The notes under the pieces: model-generated
What the model was told of the DNA's origin: nothing
The model's input: only the letters and a program-made list of their open reading frames with translations
Databases searched by the model: none
Part shown: positions 7,276-13,164 of the stretch, in pieces
Numbering within the stretch: the first letter of the stretch is position 1
Layout of the letters: each line of letters opens with the position of its first letter
Position numbers and translations under genes: made by a program
Origin: an uncultured Porticoccus sp.
Lineage (GTDB): Bacteria > Pseudomonadota > Gammaproteobacteria > Pseudomonadales > Porticoccaceae
Reading direction: 5' to 3'
Length of the DNA: 14,998 nt
Assembly (NCBI GenBank): GCA_950063125.1
Contig: CATLZI010000020.1
Span: 1-14,998, forward strand

Positions 7276-8364
7276 TTATTTTTCCTGCCTGAGCGCTTTT
7301 CTGAGCAGGTGCGGAATCAGTAGCCTCATGGGCATGCGAAGATAGTGTGACCTGATAAATAAAATAAAGCGGGCAAGCCCCAGTAAATGGGTTCTCTGAC
7401 CAATACAATTTGGCATCATGGCTTTAAGTAACATCCTGTCCATGAGGTATCTGGAAAAACAAAGGGGTTCTGCCTCGGCGGCAATTTCTCCTGTCAGCTC
7501 CTCGGGAACAGGCGTTTTAAGTAGCATCTTGGCATAGCGCAGTCCGTAATAGAGTGATCGTGACAGGTGGAGTGTCTTTGCCCGGGCGAGCAGATCGGCC
7601 CAGGCGTAGTCTTTCTCCAGGGAATATTCACGCAGTAACGCGTCCAGATCGACAACATCCCGTAGCCCCTGCTCGAAGTCCCCTTCATGAAAAAGATGGG
7701 CGGCACTGTGCAGAATCATGTCCTGGAGAGATAGAACATACATTCCCGGATAATCTTTTACTTCAATCACCTGCTCCCATATTTTATTGATATCAGGTTT
7801 TGCTGCGGCAGTAGGTGGGAGAATGGTGTGGTGAACATCCAGGTCTGTTTGTCTTTTCAGGTGCTTCAGCGGCGGTAGCTCGTGCATCCAGGTGCGATAA
7901 TATTTCTGGTCATAGGGGTCTATCTTTGTGCAAAACCACCCGTGTTTGATAAGTGCCTTTTCAGCCTCTTTTAACTGTTCATTCCTGACCAGAATATCGA
8001 TGTCGCCAAACAGTCGACCTTGAAATGCATCGCGTTCACTCATGACATAAGCGGCACCTTTGAGCAAGGCAAAGGGAATGCTGGCTTCGCTCAGTGCAGT
8101 ATAAATTTGTAAGATCTCCCACTTCACCGAGCGGAGGTTGCTCGATGACACCAGTTGGGCGCTGTGCAAGTGAGACTGAAGATGCTCAGGCACAAAAGAC
8201 AGAAGATCTAATGTTTCGACGAGGTGCGCCAGGCGGCTCAATAAATTGCTGCGTCTCGCCTGACGAATAAGCATTTGCCATTCACCGGGTGAAAGTCTGG
8301 GGGCACTGTGTTGCGGATCGCGAAGGAAGCGAACCAGGCAGCTTTCCATGATTGACTCAGGCAT
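7276..8364 (-). CDS. Nucleotidyltransferase family protein (PF14907, NTP_transf_5-like)
   Basis: The protein has 362 residues from the ATG at 8364. The nucleotidyltransferase-fold core is clear: LLKGAAYV (101-107), then LFGDIDILV with the metal-binding pair D121 and D123, and a likely third acidic residue in TDLDVHH (D174/D176). A second conserved block, ILHSAAHLFHEGDF...LRDVVDLDALL (about 217-246), is typical of PF14907 proteins. Family members occur next to PqqD-like and HprK-like genes in peptide-modification clusters; the transferred group and acceptor are unknown. The ATG overlaps the end of the HprK-like gene by eight bases, so it is coupled to it. A second ATG lies five codons inside (8349). 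It is the last gene of the cassette; I see no terminator after it. Confidence 0.85.
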   Translation of the reverse strand: MPESIMESCLVRFLRDPQHSAPRLSPGEWQMLIRQARRSNLLSRLAHLVETLDLLSFVPEHLQSHLHSAQLVSSSNLRSVKWEILQIYTALSEASIPFALLKGAAYVMSERDAFQGRLFGDIDILVRNEQLKEAEKALIKHGWFCTKIDPYDQKYYRTWMHELPPLKHLKRQTDLDVHHTILPPTAAAKPDINKIWEQVIEVKDYPGMYVLSLQDMILHSAAHLFHEGDFEQGLRDVVDLDALLREYSLEKDYAWADLLARAKTLHLSRSLYYGLRYAKMLLKTPVPEELTGEIAAEAEPLCFSRYLMDRMLLKAMMPNCIGQRTHLLGLARFILFIRSHYLRMPMRLLIPHLLRKALRQEK

Positions 8365-9265
8365 CAATCAGGTTCCCGAGAGTGGCATAGGCGTCATCCA
8401 GATTGTGATAGCTCAATCTGAAGCATTCGCACTGGTCGAGCATGGCTGTCAGCACACTAAAGGCGGTTGAGCCAAGTATGTGATAATTGAAGCTGTTTTC
8501 TGCCAGTTCGATAAAAGTCCTGCCCTTGCTCAAAGGTGATAATTCAATGTTCGCGCCCTTGCGGTATTTTGGAAAGATGATGGCGGCCGGCATAGCTGGC
8601 TCATCACTTCTTGCCACGCTGCTTGTTGGTGCGCACATGTGGGCAACACTGCCTTTGGCGGTATCGTGTACTGGCGTCCCCACAAAAATGTCATCATTTG
8701 CAAATGACCTGACGATATCAATGGATTCGTTTTTAAGGCTTATCGGTCTTGGAATCGGCGTGATTAAGCCGGTTTCAGTCGAAAGCAGTGCCATTTCATC
8801 GGACAGTAGCCGCCACCCCTGGCTAACAAGGCCCGCACAGAGAGTACTTTTGCCGCTACCTGGCGTACCCGGAAAAATGATCGCCTTGCCATTTTTTTCC
8901 ACAACTGCGGAGTGGATAACCAGATATTGGTGTGCATTGTTGGCTACGCACCAGTTGAGTCCCCATTCGAACATGGCAAAAGATTGGGTTTGTGGCAGGG
9001 GCTTGAAAGGCAGGTGGCCGTCAAAGGAGAAAATGGCCTGCGGGCGAATCCAGCGCCTGATTATCGACGGAGATTGCAGTGCGATATGGAAATCGACCCG
9101 ATGGCTATCTTCCAGAGTATAGGCGCCGTAGAGGTCACTGAGATTTTCCGCAACCTTAGGCAGGGTTGATGACAGGTTGACGACGAAGGGACCAATTTTC
9201 AAGTTGATGCCTTCTTCTGCGAGCTGTTGTTTGAGTTTTCGAGGCGGTATTGATGAGAGCAGCAA
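8357..9265 (-). CDS. HprK-related kinase (HprK-rel-A type)
   Basis: The protein has 302 residues. Residues 115-160 carry the HPr-kinase-like P-loop core: HSAVVEKNGKAIIFPG, then Walker A GTPGSGKST (133-141), then LLSDEMALL with D156 and E157 as likely catalytic acids. The rest does not match classical HPr kinase/phosphorylase, whose DNA-binding-like N-domain is absent. Related kinases phosphorylate a Ser or other residue on peptides in some lasso-peptide clusters. A similar role on the neighbouring Tat-exported protein is a guess. The start is TTG at 9265: GAGGAA, contained in the end of the preceding gene, lies eight bases upstream, and the next in-frame ATG is about 98 codons inside. The gap to the pqqD-like gene is five bases. 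Confidence 0.85.
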   Translation of the reverse strand: MLLSSIPPRKLKQQLAEEGINLKIGPFVVNLSSTLPKVAENLSDLYGAYTLEDSHRVDFHIALQSPSIIRRWIRPQAIFSFDGHLPFKPLPQTQSFAMFEWGLNWCVANNAHQYLVIHSAVVEKNGKAIIFPGTPGSGKSTLCAGLVSQGWRLLSDEMALLSTETGLITPIPRPISLKNESIDIVRSFANDDIFVGTPVHDTAKGSVAHMCAPTSSVARSDEPAMPAAIIFPKYRKGANIELSPLSKGRTFIELAENSFNYHILGSTAFSVLTAMLDQCECFRLSYHNLDDAYATLGNLIDA

Positions 9266-9270
9266 AGGAG

Positions 9271-9558
9271 CTATTCCTCTGTCGCTGAAATTAGGTGCAA
9301 GTCCTGAAGTTTCTGCAAGGTGGTGCAGAGATATTCATCTATTTCTGTTTCAGGCACATCATCCAGCTCCTCTTGGAGCAAGAGACTGAGTTGGTCGTAT
9401 CGGGTTGGTGCTGCAGCAATGGTGATCAGGATCTTGGCGGCCGTTGCTTCCAGCAAATGGGTTTCCCCCGAAACCGGATTGTACATGACACATTCCTCCT
9501 CCCATTGGTGATAGAGGCAGGACTGGCAGGAGGAAGAGAAAGTATCGGCATTATTCAT
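9271..9558 (-). CDS. PqqD-like small protein (HPr-rel-A system type)
   Basis: A 95-residue protein. The block W19-E-E-E-C-V-M-YNPVSGETHLLEATAAKIL (19-44) matches the core of PqqD-family proteins, winged-helix proteins that bind leader peptides in RiPP pathways. The second half, with an acidic linker (DDVPETEIDEYL) and a helix LQKLQDLHLI, fits the rest of that fold. An N-terminal extension has CxxC (C11, C14) and C23, which is not a standard PqqD trait. The ATG at 9558 sits in the top of a perfect 15-bp hairpin and has no clear Shine-Dalgarno, so its translation may be controlled by that structure. A strong GGAGGA lies seven bases before an internal ATG (9486), but that start would remove the conserved first strand. 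Confidence 0.82.
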   Translation of the reverse strand: MNNADTFSSSCQSCLYHQWEEECVMYNPVSGETHLLEATAAKILITIAAAPTRYDQLSLLLQEELDDVPETEIDEYLCTTLQKLQDLHLISATEE

Positions 9559-9572
9559 AATGCCGATACTTT
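9539..9572. promoter_or_regulatory. Perfect 15-bp hairpin covering the start codon of the pqqD-like gene
   Basis: AAAGTATCGGCATTA (9539-9553) and its exact reverse complement (9558-9572) are separated by only four bases. On the minus-strand transcript the loop is TGAA, and the A of the ATG is the last base of the stem. The hairpin stands between the Tat-protein gene (stop at 9584) and the three downstream genes. A pyrimidine-rich stretch follows, but not a clean T run. It could limit translation of the pqqD-like gene, cause partial termination, or protect the upstream mRNA 3' end. Confidence 0.85.
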
Positions 9573-9583
9573 AAAGCAAAAAC

Positions 9584-10240
9584 TTACCAGGTTGAATCCA
9601 GAAATGATCCGATGTTTCCTGTATAGGGTTCCGGTATGGTTGATGGATCGTTATAAAGCCCAACAAGCTGGCTGGGAGTGATGACATAGGTTATGCCGCT
9701 ATGCGAAGCATTCAGGAGCGCTGCTACAAAATGGCCTGCAAAGTTGCCTGTGCTGCCGCCGGTATTTTCATTCAAAATGGTAGCCATCGGCAGGTGGCAG
9801 ACACTGGCGAGCCCGGAGGGACAGCCCAAGCCATAATAACCCAGTGCTTCAGAGAGAGTTGTCCCTTCTACGTAGCACTCAGGCTGATTTTTGCTATTGC
9901 GGCCACATTTTTTCTTTTTCCCGCTGCCACCTTGGGTGTAGGTTGCTTTCGGGTCATAAATGCCATACTGAAAAGGCGTGCTGTTCCAGTCTGGCTCACT
10001 GCCGCCTACGTTTTTCCAGCCGCCGGGGCTCCAGCCGGGGCTGCATTGGCCCCTATCCTGGTACAAATGTCCGGACATCATGTTGGACAGGCAGGGGGCC
10101 CCCAGCGCAGAGGGGCTGGCGAGGGACAGGAGGACCGGCGCCGCAGCACCGATACGGGAAAAGTTGCGGCGCGAGATATTTACTGAAGAATTGGGTTCGG
10201 CACCCTTCTTGGTTGCATGATTTTGTGAGTCGTTTTCCAT
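9584..10240 (-). CDS. Tat-exported six-cysteine protein with CSPG..WKN / AALLNA domain
   Basis: A 218-residue protein with a twin-arginine signal: polar N-region, SRRNFSR at 23-29, hydrophobic stretch 31-46, and a likely cleavage near SALGA/P (45-49). The mature part has six cysteines (C50, C66, C112, C122, C140, C148), enough for three disulfides. It carries a variant of a motif common in bacterial secreted proteins, C-[ST]-PG-x-WKN (here C66 to N77 with four extra residues), and further on HFVAALLNASH (170-180) and a TPSQLVGLYN block, which usually go with it. A Gly/Lys patch lies at 104-111. The Shine-Dalgarno GGAG is close to the ATG. The function is unknown. It is the first gene of the cassette with the pqqD-like, kinase and nucleotidyltransferase genes, and so their likeliest substrate or product carrier. 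Confidence 0.8.
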   Translation of the reverse strand: MENDSQNHATKKGAEPNSSVNISRRNFSRIGAAAPVLLSLASPSALGAPCLSNMMSGHLYQDRGQCSPGWSPGGWKNVGGSEPDWNSTPFQYGIYDPKATYTQGGSGKKKKCGRNSKNQPECYVEGTTLSEALGYYGLGCPSGLASVCHLPMATILNENTGGSTGNFAGHFVAALLNASHSGITYVITPSQLVGLYNDPSTIPEPYTGNIGSFLDSTW

Positions 10241-10478
10241 TTCTCCAAACCTGTATCTACGGGGTTTTATTTGATATAAAAATTATCTTGCAATAAATGG
10301 GCCATTATTTTTTAATATTTATTAATCAGTGTGTTGCGATCATAGAAACGAGTTTTCTTTTTGGCAAGGTAGTCGGCTGTCTCGCGATGTAAAAAAAGCT
10401 GACAGCTGCGACTATCCAGATAATCTATTTTAGTGATGATAGTCGATACAATGCTTTCTGGTATGACCTTTGGGGCGC
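10241..10478. other. AT-rich intergenic region upstream of the Tat-protein gene
   Basis: The stretch has 238 bases without a coding frame I can support, clearly richer in A/T than its neighbours, especially 10260-10330. It holds the leader of the minus-strand Tat-protein gene and, further up, a set of inverted repeats (10370-10445). TTGCAA on the minus strand near 10288 is a possible -35, but no good -10 goes with it. Confidence 0.6.
10370..10445. repeat. Overlapping inverted repeats able to form two exclusive hairpins
   Basis: TAGTCGGCTGTC (10370-10381) can pair with GACAGC-TG-CGACTA (10401-10414, two-base bulge). The right arm CGACTATC (10409-10416) can instead pair with GATAGTCG (10438-10445), a perfect eight-base stem. 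The two stems share the middle arm, so only one can form at a time. On the minus strand a run of seven T lies in the first loop, behind a short AGCT-GTC-AGCT stem. The site is between the end of the dehydrogenase gene and the Tat-protein gene, where a terminator or attenuator would be expected. Confidence 0.6.
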
Positions 10479-11792
10479 CTAGAGCCGCCATATATCGATA
10501 TTTTCTTCTTTAAATAGAGATCTATCGAGCATCGATTTAACATCAATGATAGTAGCATTTTCAGCCATGATGCTGCCAAACTCAGCGATAGAGAGTTTTT
10601 TGTAGTGCTGGTGAGATACTGCCAGAACCACCGCGTGGGCGTTCTTGATTTGATCCCAGGGGGTAAGTTCCACACCGTACTCCTCAATGGCCTCGCTACT
10701 CTCTGCTATGGGATCATGAACAATGATATTGCAGTGGTATTCCCTGAGCTCTGTGATGATATCTGCAACTTTTGAGTTTCTGAGATCGGGGCAGTCCTCT
10801 TTGAATGTCAGTCCCAGGATCACTACATTGGCATCGCAGACGGGGTGGCCTTTCTTGACCAGTTGTTTGACAGTCTGCTCAGCAATGTATTTGCCCATGC
10901 CATCGTTAGTTTGTCGGCCGGCCAGAATAACCTGGGGGTGGTGGCCCTCTGCTTCGGCTTTAAAGGTGAGGTAGTAGGGGTCGACGCCAATACAGTGTCC
11001 ACCCACCAATCCGGGGCGGAACGGCAGGAAATTCCATTTTGTTCCCGCTGTTTCCAGAACGTCAAGCGTGTCTATACCGAGTTTATGGAAAATAAGGGAC
11101 AGTTCGTTCATCAGTGCAATATTAAGATCGCGCTGAGTATTCTCAATCACTTTCGCTGCTTCAGCTACCTTGATGCTGGCAGCCCGATAAACTCCGGCCG
11201 TAATAATCTGTTCGTAGGTTTGGGCCACTTTTTCCAGGGTCTCGGGGGTGTCACCAGAGACTACTTTGACGATGGTTTCCAGCCGATGAACTTTGTCACC
11301 GGGGTTGATGCGTTCCGGAGAGTAGCCAATAAAAAAGCCATTTTGTCCGTCCTCACTGACTGCGCCGGGCTTGCCAAGCCAGGGCATCCCGGATACCGAC
11401 TCCAATATGGGTGCGCAGGTTTCTTCAGTACAGCCCGGATATACGGTTGATTCATACACGACAGTGGTGCCTGGACTGAGGTGCGCTGCAATGGTTCTGG
11501 ATGCCCCGTGAACAGCCCTCAGGTCAGGTTTGTGAGCCTGATCAATGGGGGTGGGGACGGCGATAATAATAACGTTGGCTTCCGCTAATTTGGCGGGATC
11601 ATCAGTGAGTTCAAGGTGGGAGGCTGCGGCCAGGTCTTCTGGTGCTACTTCTCCACTGGGGTCTTTCCCCGAAAGATAGGCGGCCAGTTTTTTCTTGTCG
11701 AGATCAAAGCCAATGGTTGGCAGTTTTTTGCCAAATGCGACGGCCAAAGGCAGACCTACATACCCTAATCCAACTACTGCTACTTTCTTCAC
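10479..11792 (-). CDS. Nucleotide-sugar dehydrogenase (UDP-N-acetylhexosamine 6-dehydrogenase, WbpO/TviB type)
   Basis: The protein has 437 residues. The Rossmann NAD site GLGYVG is at 8-13, TPID at 81-84, and YESTVYPGC (113-121) matches the family. The catalytic cysteine is C267 in GGHCIGVDPYYL. This pattern is that of the TviB/VipA and WbpO group, which oxidises the C6 of UDP-GalNAc or UDP-GlcNAc twice to the uronic acid. The start is GTG at 11792 with GGAG five bases upstream. The C4-epimerase gene lies 42 bases upstream in the same direction, so the two very probably form one transcript and one pathway. It supplies an acidic aminosugar for a surface polysaccharide. Choice between GlcNAc and GalNAc as substrate cannot be made from sequence alone. 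Confidence 0.92.
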   Translation of the reverse strand: MKKVAVVGLGYVGLPLAVAFGKKLPTIGFDLDKKKLAAYLSGKDPSGEVAPEDLAAASHLELTDDPAKLAEANVIIIAVPTPIDQAHKPDLRAVHGASRTIAAHLSPGTTVVYESTVYPGCTEETCAPILESVSGMPWLGKPGAVSEDGQNGFFIGYSPERINPGDKVHRLETIVKVVSGDTPETLEKVAQTYEQIITAGVYRAASIKVAEAAKVIENTQRDLNIALMNELSLIFHKLGIDTLDVLETAGTKWNFLPFRPGLVGGHCIGVDPYYLTFKAEAEGHHPQVILAGRQTNDGMGKYIAEQTVKQLVKKGHPVCDANVVILGLTFKEDCPDLRNSKVADIITELREYHCNIIVHDPIAESSEAIEEYGVELTPWDQIKNAHAVVLAVSHQHYKKLSIAEFGSIMAENATIIDVKSMLDRSLFKEENIDIWRL

Positions 11793-11834
11793 AATATCTC
11801 CCGTGTCCCTATGAGACGGTTGACGAATTATTTT

Positions 11835-12863
11835 TTAATCCGCTGTCTTTTTTAAAAACCAATCCAGCGTAGCCTGTAACCCCTGATGGACGTTATGAGA
11901 TGGCTTGTATCCGAGCAACGAGTTGGCCTTTTCAATGTTTGCCCGTGAGTGTCGAACATCGCCAGGGCGCAATGCCCGGTGCGTGGCAGTCAAGCTGTTG
12001 ATATTTGGGTAATGACTCCCGAGAAGCATTTTTATCGAAGAAAAAAGCTCGTTCAGACTGGTTTGATCGCCGCACGCGACATTATATATCTGATTGATGG
12101 CGGCCGGATTTTCAGTGGTTGCGGCCAGCAGGTTAGCCTGGACGGTATTGTCGATAAAACAAAAGTCCCGTGATGTTTCCCCGTCACCATTGATGAAGCA
12201 GTCTTCTCCGGCCAGCAGTTGCCCGAACCACTTGGGTATGACAGCGGCATATGCGCCGTTTGGATCCTGTCTTGGCCCAAAAACATTAAAGTAGCGGAGG
12301 CCTATGTTTTCCATGCCATAAGTTCGGGCGAAGACGTCCGCATACAGTTCGTTCACGTATTTGGTGACGGCGTAGGGTGAAAGTGGGCGCCCAATTTCAT
12401 CTTCGACTTTGGGAAGTCCGGGATGGTCGCCATAGGTGGATGACGAAGCTGCATACACAAAGCGCTTTACCTTGGTATCCCTTGCTGCCACCAGCATATT
12501 CAGAAAGCCATCAATATTTGAACTGTTGGTTGTAATGGGGTCTTCAATCGATCTTGGTACGCTTCCCAGCGCTGCCTGATGAAGAACGATATCGACATCC
12601 TTGCATGCATTTATACAGTCATTCAAGTTACGGACATCGTACGGGTAAAAGGTAAATCTGTCCCAGTTTTTGCCGCTTTCGGCTTGCACGTCGTCCAGGT
12701 TGGATTGATGTCCGGTTGAGAAATTATCAATGCCGACAACCCGTTGCTCCAGTTCAAGCAAGGTTTTGAGGAGGCTGGAACCGATAAACCCTGCAACACC
12801 AGTAACTAGCCAGGTTTTCGGTTTTGATCTTAGTGATTGCTGTAGATCGCTGTACGATGTCAC
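11835..12863 (-). CDS. UDP-N-acetylglucosamine C4-epimerase (WbpP/TviC type, extended SDR)
   Basis: With the chosen start the protein has 342 residues, almost the length of Pseudomonas WbpP (341). The NAD site TGVAGFIG is at 21-28 and the catalytic YAVTK gives Y164 and K168, with SSST at 140-143. [20 protein letters not shown] and [21 protein letters not shown] are close to WbpP/TviC, which interconvert UDP-GlcNAc and UDP-GalNAc. The start is GTG at 12863: AAGGA lies eight bases upstream, and alignment to WbpP as I recall it begins here. The longer frame from ATG at 12923 (362 residues) lacks a ribosome site. It is the first gene of the pair with the dehydrogenase and probably feeds it. Confidence 0.9.
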   Translation of the reverse strand: MTSYSDLQQSLRSKPKTWLVTGVAGFIGSSLLKTLLELEQRVVGIDNFSTGHQSNLDDVQAESGKNWDRFTFYPYDVRNLNDCINACKDVDIVLHQAALGSVPRSIEDPITTNSSNIDGFLNMLVAARDTKVKRFVYAASSSTYGDHPGLPKVEDEIGRPLSPYAVTKYVNELYADVFARTYGMENIGLRYFNVFGPRQDPNGAYAAVIPKWFGQLLAGEDCFINGDGETSRDFCFIDNTVQANLLAATTENPAAINQIYNVACGDQTSLNELFSSIKMLLGSHYPNINSLTATHRALRPGDVRHSRANIEKANSLLGYKPSHNVHQGLQATLDWFLKKTAD

Positions 12864-13119
12864 CGATATATTCCTTGATTCGTGGGTGGCCAATCCATAT
12901 GTTCCGATTGTCTCGTCCACCATAAAGCGGTAGATGGAAGGGCGGTAACTGATAGTAGTCAGCTGGGCTTTTTGGTTGAATTGCCTTCGGGCAAAAGTAC
13001 TGCTGCGATTACCTCGGCAGCATGTCCGATTAAATTTAAGGTGCTGAGTATAGTGTTAAAGGCAGTTCTGATCCAGAATCCGCTAGTGTGCAAAATCTGT
13101 TGCTGAATGGAGACGCTTT
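12864..13119. other. Divergent intergenic region between epimerase and PrsK-type kinase genes
   Basis: A 256-base control region with no supported gene. AGTATAGT around 13047-13054 gives a -10-like hexamer on both strands (TATAGT plus, TATACT minus), but neither has a good -35. Two small inverted repeats are present: TTGCC-TTCG-GGCAA (12981-12994) and TGCTGC/GCAGCA (13001-13022). None is followed by a T run. Promoters for both directions must lie here, but I cannot place them securely. Confidence 0.45.
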
Positions 13120-13164
13120 ATGATCGACGGGATCTTGATATTGGATCTGCAGGTTCCCGCATGA
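13120..13164 (+). CDS. Possible 14-residue leader peptide coupled to the PrsK-type kinase gene
   Basis: A short frame ATG to TGA (MIDGILILDLQVPA) has a good ribosome site, GGAGA, about seven bases upstream. Its stop overlaps the kinase start codon (ATGA). The kinase gene itself has only a weak site (AGG), so translation may be passed on from this small frame. It is too short to judge by composition and could be chance. Confidence 0.4.
   Translation: MIDGILILDLQVPA

Noticed and set aside
8487..9122. 211-codon plus-strand open frame opposite the HprK-like gene
   Set aside because: It lies fully inside a gene with clear kinase motifs on the other strand, and its translation shows no recognisable domain.
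9484..9500. Strong GGAGGA ribosome site before an internal ATG (9486) of the pqqD-like gene
   Set aside because: The bases encode the conserved W-E-E-E block of the PqqD core, so the match to a ribosome site is probably due to the Glu codons. A start at 9486 would drop the first strand of the fold.
10845..11450. 201-codon plus-strand open frame opposite the dehydrogenase
   Set aside because: Fully inside the dehydrogenase gene, with no recognisable protein features.
12981..12994. UUCG-type hairpin TTGCC-TTCG-GGCAA as a terminator
   Set aside because: Only five base pairs and no T run after it on either strand; it lies between divergent genes, where a terminator is not expected.
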